Positions 1 to 12,348 of a stretch of DNA of 64,000 nucleotides are shown piece by piece. Source of the DNA: Glossina fuscipes (lineage: Eukaryota > Arthropoda > Insecta > Diptera > Glossinidae); NCBI RefSeq assembly GCF_014805625.2, contig NW_023998427.1, forward strand, positions 2,484,092-2,548,091. The letters run 5' to 3'. The position numbers were made by a program, and so were the translations under genes. How positions within the stretch are numbered: position 1 is the first letter of the stretch; each line of letters opens with the position of its first letter. Below the pieces are notes generated by a model that was given only the letters and a program-made list of their open reading frames with translations, was not told where the DNA came from and made no database searches.

Positions 1-321
1 TGTCGTGTATAGCTGAAATTCACTAATACTACTGCCATGCAGTAGAAGAGATATTGAACAATTTCCTATGCCGCAACCCAATAATTTCGATAATATCTAA
101 CTTAGTGCAACGAAAAATATATTGAGACTACCCCGAGGCAATTCTTGTGGACAACCAGATGACTATGGTTATTATTGACAAATACAGACTGCTTACATCC
201 TTTTAAACATTATTTAATAAGCATGACACATAGACGGTTAGGGTTTGCACAGATGGGTTACGTAAAATATTCGACGAGACTGTAACTTAATTTAGTTAAA
301 GCAAAAACAAACGAACAAATG
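1..321. other. no feature seen
   Basis: A+T-rich sequence with no open frame of interest and no repeat I could assign. Confidence 0.6.
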
Positions 322-1135
322 AAAACGTTACTAGTCGAGAAAGACCGACTGTTTGTTACCTATGCCCTGTACGACTTTTCTTAAATAATATGCTTTGATT
401 CCAGGTGAAAGCCTATTTTCGTCATAAGGCACTACAAATTAAACTTTGCTGCAATAAAAAGTCTTACTTTTCACGAGAAACCTTGTATGAGCTGGGCTAC
501 GAAAATTGACTAACGTGGTCCAAATTTAGTACAGTTCATTCCTTAATCAAATTGATCTATTAATCATATAAGAACTCCTAGTTTTTTTTGCGAACCCTTA
601 TAGGGGATGGGTTATAAAAAATAGACGCACATTATCCAAATATGGCGCAAATGATTTCCATGTCAAACCACCATTATAGACCAACTCTCACTGGGAAATA
701 TTAAACTAAGAAATTTTTTCACTCTTGTTAGAAAACTTTTTATAGAAGGGTAGTCAAACTGTCAGCCTTTCCAACGCAATACTATCACCAAACGATTTGA
801 AGCGAGATTTTGTAGATAATGCAACTTTTTTCCAAATGGCGATTGTTTCGATACAAGGCGTTGGTCGTCAATATGTTCCGTTCAAGTCTATGTTGAATAG
901 AGAGTCTACCAGAATTGCTACCTGCAGATTGAACGTAAAAGCAGATGGATAGACATCAGATGGACAAATAGACAGTCGTAAGAGCAATCAATTTAGAAAA
1001 ATTTTTTTTGAATCGATCGGTGTATTAAAAAGTGGGTGGCGAGGGGAGGGGCCTATCCTAATTCCTACTATATGCTACATACATCCGCGCAATTTTAGTA
1101 TACCTTGTGTACCACAGGTGGTGTAGCGTATAATG
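322..1135 (-). mobile_element. DINE-like element, GTCGG-hairpin class
   Basis: The left side holds GTCGAGAAAGACCGAC (334-349), the hairpin that marks the 3' end of this class. The right side has ATACCTTGTGTACCACAGGTGGTGTAGCGTATAAT split over about 40 bases, the palindromic 5' head, in minus orientation. About 800 bp, with no coding capacity seen. A stretch near 945-985 repeats GATGGACA/GACAGAC-type motifs found in the other copies. Confidence 0.5.
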
Positions 1136-2657
1136 AACAAGATACGACGATAGCAAAAATTTTATGACGCTTTAATTGTATATAACCAGAAAACTAAATA
1201 TAAAATCTAAGTTTTTTTTTTTTTTTGATTCTTTCCAGAAAGGTTTGTGTTCTTGTCAAGGCTTTTCGTTGCAATTCTGAATTTTTGAAAAATGAAAACA
1301 TATTTTCAATAATATAAAAGAAAATATATAAAATAATCATGAAACGGATTTCAGATAACGATTTATTGAATTTATAGATTTATTTAATTATTTATAGGAA
1401 TTTTTAATAAATACGTAAAGTTTAGGGGAAGCCAAACGAAATCGAAAACTTGAGAAACTAAACGAAACGAACTTAAGGAAAACGATATAAGAAATGATGA
1501 AGAATGATGGCAATCATTGATTTAGCAAAAAATTGTACGATGACTTTTTTTTTGTATGTTAGAAAATGTTCAATTTTCATAGAAAATCATTTCAATGTAT
1601 ATTTAAGATAATTTTTCAAAAATCTTGCTTTGAAAATTGAAGGCATTTATGCAGAGATGAAAACTATTTAGAATGTCTCTGTTCCTGCAACGAGGAAGAT
1701 TTCATTCAACTACGAAAAGCTGAAATTAAATTTGCGATTAATATTCAATTCCAGATGATATTCGTTCTTTCGTTAACATGCTCTGCGGATCAAGTGCTAT
1801 TCGTCACTTTCTAACCTCATTTGGAGTCTGAAGAATATATGAGAAATTCTGCTAAACTTTTACGAAAGTCATAAATATTTTGTAGCAACAGAGAATCCAA
1901 GAGTCATGCTCGCTATCATTTATAGTATGCATACCCGAGCCCATTTCAGCTCGGAACTATTCATGCTCGGTGAAGGATAGTATGATATCGAATCGAAGCT
2001 GCCGTTCTGGAAAAATGTCAAGTTTTCAACCCGCATTAAAATAATTTAAAAGCATTTTTTATTCGCTTTGGCTCTCTTCACTGAACGCGTCTTAGTTGTT
2101 TGTGAGGGCGTGAACGTGCATTGTAGGGTTGACCTTTTTTACGTTGATACAAATTAAAAATTATAGTAAAGAAAAAAAATAAATAAAGTTTTGTGCGGAA
2201 TAATGAAAAACATGGTTGGCAGAGAAAATGGTTTTTGATACTTGATTATCACTATCGTGAGGTGGATATGACCTAAATTGCTTAATGATTTGATAGATTT
2301 TTATTTGCATGAATGTGTCAATATTGACATGAAACTAATTTTTTGCGCATCTGCAAGTGCAATATCAGATCCAAAAGTTCAAACTTACTCATAGTTATGT
2401 GAAAAGCTCAGTCAGTCAATAATTTTAGGAACGCCAAGAAGCGTTGGCTAGTCAAAATAGTGCGAACATATTCACAATCACTATCAAGCGTTTTTGATGA
2501 AGATTTTTCAGGTACTACTCACCACTCACTCATCACTAAAATTGTTAAAAATTTTATATTTATTTATTATAAGGTTAACTAAAAATACTTTTTTTCATTT
2601 CGTTATTTAAAAGCTGCAATAATTCCATATAGTACTCGTCTTTTATCTTGTGTTTCA
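1136..2657. other. A+T-rich non-coding DNA
   Basis: Contains a poly-T run at 1211-1226 and other short A or T runs. No exon, RNA or transposon could be supported. Confidence 0.55.
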
Positions 2658-2807
2658 TCTTTTTGAAGTCATGATCTTGCCAGCAAACTCTCTTTGTTTG
2701 GTTTTATTGCTATGAAACTTGCCGTAGAGTCGGTTTAAATAACGCTCGGTTCTATTATGAGCAAAGGCGGCACCCACCTCGATTAAAGCACCTTGATGTG
2801 CGCGGTT
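2658..2807 (-). pseudogene. 50-codon unassigned coding-like fragment
   Basis: On the minus strand a frame reads NRAHQGALIEVGAAFAHNRT, then RYLNRLYGKFHSNKTK and a stop TGA at 2655-2657. A TGA also bounds the start. Residue composition looks protein-like, but I cannot name a family. It is most likely a fragment of an old transposon or gene copy; chance is possible at this length. Confidence 0.25.
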
Positions 2808-2810
2808 TCA

Positions 2811-3861
2811 GTCAATGTCCGATGTACAACATGTTTTACTAGCCCACATACCTGCCAAGTCCGTTAGCTACACCATGTTTAGTGTAGGATCATCGAAAGT
2901 TATTTTCAGATCTTGTTCCCACTGCTTATGATTCTTTTGATTTACTTGAAGACGATAGTGTTCGTCTCCGCACCCACGCTTAAATCTTCTTATCCAATAA
3001 AAGAAAAAATTATCCAACAGTACAACATCACTATTTCTGTCATAAAATCGTACAAATTTGACGTTGTTCCGAAAACTAAGGCAAGGTGGTTCAAATTTAG
3101 CTTACATCAATATTCATCATACACTGATAACATTTCCAGCTTGTAGCCCGTAAAAGTGCCTTCTTTTTTCGCAATGCAACAACATTCAAAAGCACATTCC
3201 AAAGATAGGTTGTATTCGGTTAGTAGAGCAAATTACTACTTTGCAGCGATTTCCCTCGGGGGATATATCGAAAACGATAAATGGCCTTCCCGATTGCGCT
3301 TCATGCAGTTATTGATATAAAAAATTTTCAAAATAAGGCCTTATATTGTAAGAGGTCGAATCAATGGTCTAATCCAATTCCGATTGTAATGTCCATACAC
3401 TTTTCTTTAAAAAAAAAAAAAAAAAAAATAGTTAAAAATCGAATTTATTATTAAACATACTTATCAGCATAATTTTTATTTAGGTCACTGTAAAAAGAGC
3501 AAAATCTACAAATTGCAAAGTAACAGTAGCTAATTATGCTAATTTACATATTTTTACTTCCTTCCTTCCGCGTTTATCATGTAATATGTAACATTTTATT
3601 ATTTTGCTATTTTTATTCTTTTAGTTAGGAGGATTATATATACGTCGCGACTAAAAATAAAAAAAGGGCATTAATTTAGTTAACACGGTAAGAGAATAGT
3701 GCGCTAATTTTTTTTTTTTTTTTTTTTGAGAAAATTCTTTTTGTTGTTCTGCTGCGATATCCGCAATTGACGTTGCGATTCCTTAGTCCTTGCCTTTGAC
3801 GCGGCAGACATTAGCAGAATAATAAAGGCAATAAGTTTCACATACATGTTGAATTTTTTAG
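2811..3861. other. non-coding DNA with poly-A and poly-T tracts
   Basis: Poly-A at about 3410-3428 and poly-T at about 3710-3727. A 77-codon frame at 2913-3146 starts only at TTG, is hydrophobic and lacks any recognisable motif; it is not called. Confidence 0.55.
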
Positions 3862-4246
3862 AGCACTTTTGTGCTTAGGGCTGAAAAACTTGAAGACGAG
3901 ACGAGCAGACCAGCTAAAATCGATTTAGAAAGTGACTCTGAATTGATGGGCATAACGAAAGTTGAGTCTGTTTCAAGTCCTTCTAGGCGTTGCATGTATC
4001 CACATAACCTTATCGACTCTCCTTGCTTCACAATTGGTGGGTGCGGCCTTGAGAACAGTTCGATCGGCTTCACTTTTAATACAGTTCGTCATTGCGCTAA
4101 AAAATGTAGAATATATTTCATCAAAATACATTCAAGATACATCATTATCATCATCATCATCATCACGCGGACCTTCTACAAAGGCAGAATCTAAGACAGA
4201 ATGGAAATGTGGAAGAAGACTCCAAACCTCAACTGGCGTGGCTTGA
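3862..4246 (+). pseudogene. unidentified coding-like segment in two overlapping frames
   Basis: One frame (3862-4194) opens with LRAEKLEDETSRPAKIDLES and continues through SPSRRCMYP and GGCGLENSS. The +1-related frame ends at 4246 with SSSSRGPSTKAESKTEW, then CGRRLQTSTGVA and a stop. The two read like one acidic, serine-rich protein joined by a frameshift around the ATC repeat at 4141-4166. I do not recognise the family. It lies 360 bp upstream of the Rae1 copy, so it may have arrived with it or be older debris. It could also be chance. Confidence 0.3.
4141..4166. repeat. (ATC)n microsatellite
   Basis: Six or so ATC/TCA units; read as an Ile or Ser run depending on frame. A likely place for replication slippage and the frame change described for the surrounding segment. 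Confidence 0.8.
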
Positions 4247-4604
4247 ATTGCGCAGAATTACTCTCCTTGTAAAACACATTATTATTATTATTTTCGTCAT
4301 AACGTATTAAAGTACGTTAAGTAATAATATCTTTTATTGATCCAAAATACTCGTTTATAACTCATGTACACATATGTATCCGATTCCGTTCTAATACTGT
4401 TGTATTAAAAAAACTAACAATCATCATATATGTATTGAGAATCTTTTTAAACATTAGAGGAGTAGCGTTATATATTTTTGAAGGAATGTGTCATAAAAAG
4501 AAAAAATTAATAAAAAAGATTATATATTTTTGAAGAAACTTGTACAAAAAATTATAAAAGAAAAAAATATGATGAGCGTGAAACAGTGTCAGATTTGGTT
4601 GTTC

Positions 4605-5539
4605 AACATATTTGATCTTCCAAGTTTGGGAGACATGATAACAAATCCAATGAATGATTTTGATGTGGTAGCACCACCGGACGACACCGTCTCTGCCCTA
4701 GCTTTTAGTCCGATTACAGTACCACGGAATTTTTTAATTGCCGCTAGTTGGGATAGTACTATACGTTGCTGGGAGTTTGGGCAAACCGGAAATACGAAGC
4801 CAATATCCATAAAAATTATGGGTAAACTTGTGTTGGATGTGTGCTGGTCTGATGAGTGTACAAAGGGGTTCATAGCCAGTGAAAATCAACTCAACATTTG
4901 GGATTTAGTTTTAGACCAGCAAATGCAAGTGGCTGTTCATGATGCATCCGTTAAAACTGGATTACTGGATTAAAAGTAACAATTATGCATGTTTCATGAC
5001 AGGTTCAAGGGGCAGGAGTGCAAAATTCTGGGATACCCGTTCCGCCATTCCGATGCGAACTATTTGTTTATATGAACGATGTTACTGCGCCGATGTTGAT
5101 TATCCGATGTGGGTTGTGGCCACCGCGGATAGAAGTGCAATTTTTTGTTAAGAGACAAGACGGTCCCTTAAAACTATAACTTCGCTCCATTGCACTCTTC
5201 AAAAGGATGAAAATCAAACTCTGACTGGGTATGCCGTACGTAGCATTGATGGGCGCCATTGGTGTAGCATTGACGCGTGCGTTTAGCATATGTGAATAGA
5301 GAGAACTTTACCTTCAAGCGTCACCGTTTACCACTTTCAGCGGGATCTCAAGATGTTTATGCAATCAATGATATGTCCTTCNNNNNNNNNNCCGTATGGT
5401 CAAATATGCATTAGGCTATGATTGGTCGAAAGGGCATGGACATTTTAATGCCGACAAGAAGCGTCAACTCTTTCTTAAACCTTGTTACGAAAAATTGAAG
5501 CCACAGCAAGTTGTTCCACAATTGTTGAATTTACTGTAA
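4605..5539 (+). pseudogene. Rae1: broken retrocopy-like Rae1 (WD40 mRNA-export factor)
   Basis: Rae1 is a seven-bladed WD40 protein that binds Nup98 at the nuclear pore. Matching blocks run in order: NPMNDFDVVAPPDDTVSAL, SWDSTIRCWE, VLDVCWSDE and [12 protein letters not shown] (frame through about 4960); then [11 protein letters not shown] and [15 protein letters not shown] in another frame to a stop at 5149; a weakened RQDGPLK block; YAVRSIDGR; ENFTFKRHR and DVYAINDMSF (5295-5381); and, after a 10-N gap, YALGYDWSKGH to CYEKLKP, stop 5537-5539. At least four frame changes and several stops rule out a working protein. No intron is visible, which suggests a retrocopy, though parental intron positions are not known to me. 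About 45-50 residues expected between DMSF and YALGYDW are missing, either deleted or lost in the gap. An AATAAA lies 12 nt past the stop. Confidence 0.9.
5382..5391. other. 10-N assembly gap inside the Rae1 copy
   Basis: Ten N fall between the DMSF block and the YALGYDW block. The protein alignment predicts about 150 bp missing here, so the gap length is probably a placeholder. Confidence 0.95.
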
Positions 5540-5559
5540 AGAAAGTGTGAAAATAAACG

Positions 5560-7869
5560 AACAATTTTATTGATCGCGACATAATGGGTATTTCCCGATA
5601 TTAAGGCTATATTAACGTTTTGTATTTCAAATTCCATTTTTTCCCATTAACTAAGACAATATAAAATATTTTATCTTTTTATGGGACCTTCAACAACAAC
5701 AACAATAGCAATAAGTTATGCAGATGGATAGATGTGCCCACAAGTTTGGTCTGAATCTGAAATCCCTTATGGCTGCGATCACACATCATTTTTAAAATTG
5801 ATTTTTGACCCTTAAAGTAGTGTGGACTCACACTCTCCTAAAACAAACTGGTTTCGATCATTTAAAACCCTTTAAATCGTTTTATTTCTCCGTTTTGATT
5901 GAATTTCATCATAGTTGCACTGGAAAGAAAAGAAGCTAATGATGGTGAAAGAAAACTTTAAAGCTTTTATCCTATTACAGACAAAATCGTAAAGGATACC
6001 TACGGAGCCGCGTGAATAATTATGTTAACGAAGTAGGAAACGTAATGGAATCTACAGTGGACTTCTAGAAAGAAGAGTAGCGAGCTCTAGAATTCATTTG
6101 CTTATTAAAATTTTTTCTTTAGGCTGTAACTGACAGTATTTAAAAAAAGTCTATTTATATTATTTATAATATTGCTTTTTTAGTAGAATTTCACAGTAAA
6201 AGTAAGGTGGATAACGGAAGAAAGACAGAAAGCAATTTACTTTGCTTTGGTGCTATGTGATTTTGTGGCTAAGCATTTGTTCCTTAATTTATGATCTGTT
6301 ACTTGGATTTCTCAAAATTAATTTGGCCGAAAGGAAAAGTCAAAGAAAAAACTAAGTTTTCTCGGTATAATGCTTCACTTAATTTCATACGGACATTAGT
6401 TTATCCGAAACATATAAAGCTAAGAAAAAAATCGTAATGAAAATTATTATTTCGAATCGCAATTACAAAAACAGTAACAAAAGAAAGTGGAGAAAGTGAA
6501 AAGAGAAAGAGAAGGGGAAAAAGAGAGAGAAAAAGATGGGGAATGTACTAACGTTTTCGATAGATATACCTATTTTATTATTGTATTATATATTATATAT
6601 TTTAAAAAAACCCATACCAAGAAATATGATACTGTGAAGAGCTTATGCTTATGCCTTGAAGGCAGAAATTAATATAAAATATTGGTGAAATGAGCAAAAG
6701 TCTACTTTATATCACAAATTGTTGCAGCAACAACAACAACAACCATATTCGAATTTCATTTTTAACATCGACTAATAAGAATACTAATGTTCGCTAATAT
6801 TATATACACTATTAATATCATATTTAGGCAAATATTTGCATTTCATTAAGCAAATTTGTAGCGCAAATGATTCCGAGTGATTGACCCAACTGAAGATATC
6901 CCCTAGAATTGCGCAGATTTCTTTTACTTTCTTTTCGTTAGCCTCAGTATATCAAATAAGCCAAGCTTTCATATATTAACCCAGTTTGCTAGTAGGTAGC
7001 TAAAGAAAAAATTCTATTAAAGACGTAGTAAATCACGCCATTTTTACGAGCACTTATAATGCTGCAACTTGACATAACGATATTGACTATTTAGAAAAAA
7101 AAAAAAAAAATTAGCGCTAGTGTCATCGACTGATTGTCGAATGTTGAAAATTTCAATGATTTGAAAGCCTGCTTTCAACTCCGTCCAATACGCACGCATC
7201 TTCCTACAGCGAAAGGCATGAAAGATTTAGCTTTTAATATGTCACGATGAATATTGTGGTGGGGAACCATATTGATCTATTTTATCAACTATTTGCTCTA
7301 AGTAAAGCTCTCGTGAAAGGCTAAACCTATATATTGCAATCAGGTCTAATTTTCGGTATTGTTTCACCATAACGGTATTATCTAATTTTATGGTAAAGTG
7401 CCGTTTTAGAGAACTATGTTAGTTTATTTGTCTAATAGGCAGTAAAAGTTGAAGGCTTGTTTGTCTTTTATTATTGTCTCTTTACGCTTACATCACATTA
7501 AGGAGTTTAAATATAAATTTAAAAACCGCTATGTATGTATTTCTATGATATTAATTGGGTAGTTACCTTCAAGCAATTTTCTCTGTTGAATGCAAATCGA
7601 ATTGAAGTGAACCATCATGCTAGAATTACTAATTTATAGATAAAAAAAGTCACGTGTACATATATAACTATGCACATATGCATATAAAAGTAAATGTAAA
7701 TATAAATTCAAATATAAATATAAATATCCATATATACCTGTATATACGTATATATGTATTTGTGTATGCAAATAAATCAAACATGATGTAGAAGTCATAC
7801 ACTTTAGATTCCGTAATAAGGTTAATATACACGTTTTTATAAATTTGTGGCAAGTGTGCACTTAACTCA
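5560..7869. other. non-coding DNA
   Basis: Holds short CAA-type runs (5690-5708 and 6729-6741), a purine-rich GA stretch (6487-6540), a poly-A run near 7095-7110 and an alternating AT-rich TAAATA block (7660-7760). No gene supported. Confidence 0.55.
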
Positions 7870-8130
7870 TCATTCAATAAGTCTCCGGTCTCTCATATAA
7901 ATCGCAACACTGCTTGCAGACACATGTGATTTACAAGTTACACTTGTTTCAGTGAAGGCTACGGCGTTCGAATTTTGAGATGCGACTATCCTCGAAAAGG
8001 GACAAAGGGATTTTAATGAAAATTACAGAATAACTGCGTGTGAATGACCAAATTGCAAAAAAAATGACAGGCTACAACAATTTTTTCAAAAATGGTTCGA
8101 GTTCGTTGCCATTTCAACAGCATTTCACTG
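7870..8130 (+). mobile_element. Tc1/mariner-like DNA transposon fragment
   Basis: ATAAGTCTCCGGTC at about 7878 resembles the Himar-type mariner terminus (ATAAGTCCCCGGTCT). Downstream, a broken frame at about 7978-8105 reads MRLSSKRDKGILMKITE then a stop, LRVNDQIAKKM and NFFKNG, the usual shape of a Tc1-like N-terminal helix-turn-helix. A second ATAAGTCACC at about 8474 is in the same orientation, so it is not the partner repeat. No catalytic domain is seen. Family assignment is tentative. Confidence 0.35.
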
Positions 8131-8985
8131 ATGGCAATTAGGTCAACAGCCTGTTCTTTTCAAATGCTTCTAAAGACTCATGTTGTTGTTGTTTAGTGTC
8201 TTCGCGAATTCCAGGCAGCTTGCTTACCGGTCTTGCTCTACCAGTGGCAAAATCTGGTCGACACTTTTTCAATGACTGCGAGGTGCTTCGAAACTTCTGA
8301 AGTGAAATCGAGCAAACTTCGAGGGAACTTCGTGTATTCACAGCATTTTCGCCGAACACTTCACAAATTATTTTTGCAGCGTTTTGACTCTGTTTTATAG
8401 TAAAAAAGCGGATATTTCACTGAAATCAATCTAACTTTTTATACAATCGAAAAATGAGAAACCCATCAATGTAAGCTGATAAGTCACCTTTTGAAATAAT
8501 TAGGGGAGTGTTACGCGATATATAGGCATCGACACCATCCGCGGAAAAGACCCCGAAAAATCTTTAATATGACCTATTGTTTAAGTAACCATCAAAGGGG
8601 ATCGATTTTTGTTATTCGAAAGCAAGGTTGGTCTTGGTTTCAACTGTACTATGGCCGTGTGGTAGGACTAATTTCGCCGAGTTTCAACACAACATTTGTC
8701 AGCAACAATTTTCATTGTTTCTGCCAAATTTCACTTTTTTGATTGCAAGAATATTTACCTCATAAATCCGCAGAGACGACAGATTTCCGCAGATGGGTCC
8801 GTATTTAACCCTGGTTAAGAATATACATATTCTCTATAGCACCTGAAATTTTCTTCTTTTCGAACTATTATAATATTCTATAATATTGGACGGGCATGGC
8901 CGATTTTTTCCACTTGTCTACATATACTGAACCTAGCATGGTGTCTGGCCAGGTTTATAAGCAACGAAAAAGGAACTCATTTTTC
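8131..8985. other. probable continuation of transposon debris
   Basis: No convincing frame beyond the Tc1-like part. A minus-strand 73-codon frame at 8138-8359 has no motif I can name. A short mariner-terminus-like match lies at about 8470. Confidence 0.35.
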
Positions 8986-9195
8986 TTATTTTTGACAACA
9001 AAGGTGATTCCAAATTGTGTTGTACTGTTGACGCGTTCTTTGACCGACTTGGCCCAATTTGAGTGCGAATCTCCGTGCAAAAGCTTTCAGTGCTATGGTA
9101 TGGAATCGCTCAGTATCGTTCTCCATTAACTGTAACTGCATGGCAATATTCGCTTTCAAAAAGGTTTGCGCCTCAACATTACAGATTGCATATAA
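8986..9195 (-). pseudogene. about 69-codon unassigned coding-like fragment
   Basis: A minus-strand frame reads CNVEAQTFLKANIAMQLQL, then NDTERFHTIALKAFARRF and GQVGQRTRQQYNTIWNHL before TAA at 8986-8988. Amphipathic, protein-like, and open for about 70 codons in A+T-rich DNA, which is unusual. Not recognised. No splice donor follows it. It may be part of a decayed transposon or retrotransposon gag. Confidence 0.3.
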
Positions 9196-9199
9196 ATTT

Positions 9200-12066
9200 C
9201 ATCCACCCAAGGATGCGAGTACATTAAGTTTATCGAAAATCTTCTACATCCAAGACAGGGATAGAGAATCCTTCAGTCTATCGGCCTGTGTGTGTAATAT
9301 GTGCGAATTTAAATTTAGCCGAAGCTGGATGGAGAACGACACTGTAGGGTTCCATACCATGACAATTCATCGAGAGACAAGGTATGACTAAGGAATTGAA
9401 AACGAAAATTATGGAATATAACCCAACTTTTTCCCTGAGATCGAATTAAATTATTGATTTGCAATGTAATGTGGTGGTGGATGTGAAAATAAAGTAAGAA
9501 AAAAATGCTAGCCTTTCTTTCTTTAATTTCTCATGACTGAATAATTTTCTAAATCTAAAAGTAGTAGAAAAAAATCTTGGTTAACAAAAACTATTGAAAA
9601 ATCCGGTAAATATTTGAAAATCAATCGTTGCTTTACATCAGACAATTAGCCAGCCGGGCACAGAATTGTTATCCCAAAACTGTTCGTCAACGTTCCCGAA
9701 CGACATTGAGTATCGCGGCGGAAACTGTCAAATATTGGAGTATGTTAACGAGCGAGAAGAGCGTCTATATTGAAACCTTCAAGTAAGTGAAAGCAAAGCA
9801 AGCTCCAGCACAAAAATTGCTTAAAATTTGCACTTTATCTGAAGCCTTTCTTCTCGATCGCTTTATAGAAGGTAACAAATAATTAAAAAATAATTTTAAA
9901 TAATTTTGATCTGATTTTGCATTTGATCACGGCATTATCACGCAGTCATAATGCCACTTTTAGCAACTTATTGAAAGTCTAGTGGAAAAATTAATGTCGC
10001 AGCAGAAAATAAAGAGGATATTACTGACGCAACATCAGCCAGAAAGAGCACCGAATTTTTTAAGACAAAGTTCAGTTAAAGGCGCTCTTAATTACTAAGG
10101 GCAGCCATTTACTACAAAAGCGAAATATGCAGTGGAGTACTTTTCTTCTCATAAAAAATCAAAACTAGCCCATACTATTGTAAAATTAATTAATTAATTT
10201 ATGCACAGACATAGCAGGTGGCAAACATGGTTTACATTAAATTAAAAATTAAAAAAAAATTTACTGCCAACATCGGTCAAAAGAGAGTTAAGCCGCACCT
10301 TGCACACCTACACTACGTTCACATTTTCATATCCAAACATAATCATCTTTTTAAAGCTTTGTGCAAATAATTCTAATGAATAAATATTCTAAGATGGTTT
10401 TGTAAAATGAAACTTCTCTTAGGGAATAGCGCTTCGGCAGACGAAAATTAGAATGCTTTCCTTTTGGATGTAGGTGACTTGTTTTGGTCATCAAATCCGA
10501 AAATTTCTCAATCCGTTTCATTGATAAATACGAACGGAAGCATTCAAAGAAGTACAATACCACCTAAAGATGCGGAGCATATATAGAAGTATTTCTGTAT
10601 GAAATCCCCTTAAATCTTAAAAAAGATATCTTTAAGACAAGCTATTGTGCTTGCAACCAACAGGCACTCTAGAGATCATCTACCATTAGGGTATTGAAGC
10701 GGCGATTTTCGTCCAAAGATTACCACACAATACTGCCCCGTTGAATATATAATATGAACACCTTGGGACATTGCTTGAAGGCCTTCTATAGCTTTTACTG
10801 CGACAGAAGAAAGAAAATTTCGCTGAACTTATTTTATTTATGCTCAGCTACTAAACACAAATTGGGGCCCAAATTATCCGCAGCCATGTTCAGATCCGAG
10901 AGGGAAACAAAGTATTGGTCGTTTTATTTAGATGAGACACTCTGTTTGTGTACGTGATTTAAAACATTTTTTACCAGATCATAATCAACATGGGTTGTGA
11001 CGACAGCGATATTGAAATTTATTCACAAGCATAAATAAAGTTTAGGTAAGAAACAAGACTTTATTTCGTGTTGATGTTTTCATTTAAGCCCACCCTCTTG
11101 AATTTCAAAATTGTTTCTTTTAATTACAAGCGTGTAAATTGATTGAATGGAGCAATTGTTGTACTGGCCAAGGTCATTAAAGACCCTTAAGAAACTCGGC
11201 CTTTTAAATGAACATCACCTATAAGCTGTAAGCTGTGATACACTTTTCGGCTATTGTTGCCGTAGACCGATACCATCCGAACCGAATTAACCTGTGACCA
11301 ACAACTAAGGTATATGAAAAGCATCAATTTTCTATCTTAGGTTTTACGATCGCACCTGTTGGACTGATTAAGAATATATTTGTATTTGTCGTGGGTAAAA
11401 AAAAATATGAAAGCAAATCCAATCATATCCTACTCTGCCTTTTTCTGCCAAACTTATTCAGAAAAGCTTTAAAAATATTCATTTTTTCTTTTCTAGATCT
11501 AATACTTTTTGGAATGATACTATGAATCTATGCGTTATGCATAACTTGACCAAAAATTCATTCCTAAATAAAAAAAAAAATTTCCAAAAGAACTTTACAT
11601 AGTGTCATCTATCCGACGAGTAAACACCTGATATTATGAACAAAACATTTTCTGAAATCTATAGACGAGACGGCTCATGATAAATATTATACCTTAAGTA
11701 ATGCAATGTAGAACCAAGTAAGAAATACGCGGAAACCTAAGTATATGTATACAAAACTGTGAAGCTTGTTTCTCTGTCAAAATGTTCAATTTTGAAAATC
11801 TGGCAATAAATGTGTAAAAGTATTAGTAGGTCGGTACGATGCTAATGTTTACAACGCAGAAAACTTTATTAGATGGAAGCAGATTCCTTCTCAACCTCAA
11901 GCAATGGGAAAATGGTGAAGATGGGAAGGTATGTGCGCTTAATATTCACTATAAAATTTCCACGTATCTCGGTTGATGATGGATATTTTATATCATTTGA
12001 AAAACTTGCAGTAGGGAAAAAATTTTGAAACCCTTGGTGGGCCACATCTTCCTATATGCAACTTAC
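9200..12066. other. non-coding or decayed repeat DNA
   Basis: No feature with real support. A + strand stretch at 11828-11930 between a TAG and a GTATGT donor reads TLLDGSRFLLNLKQW then ENGEDGK and could be an exon fragment, but nothing identifies it. A few 60-70-codon frames here lack motifs. Confidence 0.4.
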
Positions 12067-12345
12067 CACGCTTTCAGCAATCATGTTTCGCTTATTGAAT
12101 TTAGCCCCTTCTTGACTTAATCCAATCGCGGCTATTCTTGGTTGATGTTGTAGAAGACTTTTTTTTGCCAACAGCACTACTAATGTCTCAACTTTACATA
12201 CATGAATACGTTCTTCCATATATACTCCTCGATAACCGTCAATCAAATTCCCTTGTTCTCGATTATCACGATATATCTCTTTCCACTCGTTTAGTTTAGG
12301 ATCCTCGGCTCCTTCCCTTCGATATACATCAATAAGGAGCCCTTT
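12067..12345 (-). CDS. possible exon of an unknown gene
   Basis: A 93-codon open frame on the minus strand reads GLLIDVYRREGAEDPKLNEW, then KEIYRDNREQGNLIDGYRG, MEERIHVCK, QPRIAAIGLS and KRNMIAESV. It ends exactly at a perfect GTG|GTAAGT donor (12061-12066), and the intron frame stops within five codons. On the upstream side it is bounded by AAATAG|AAA, a possible acceptor. The composition (charged, helical, no low complexity) is that of real coding DNA. I do not recognise the family, and no partner exon could be placed with confidence. It could be a host exon or part of a transposon gene. Confidence 0.35.
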
Positions 12346-12348
12346 CTA

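Noticed and set aside
8470..8490. Right terminal repeat of the Tc1/mariner fragment at 7.9 kb
   Set aside because: ATAAGTCACC is in the same orientation as the left match, so it is not an inverted terminal repeat of that element.
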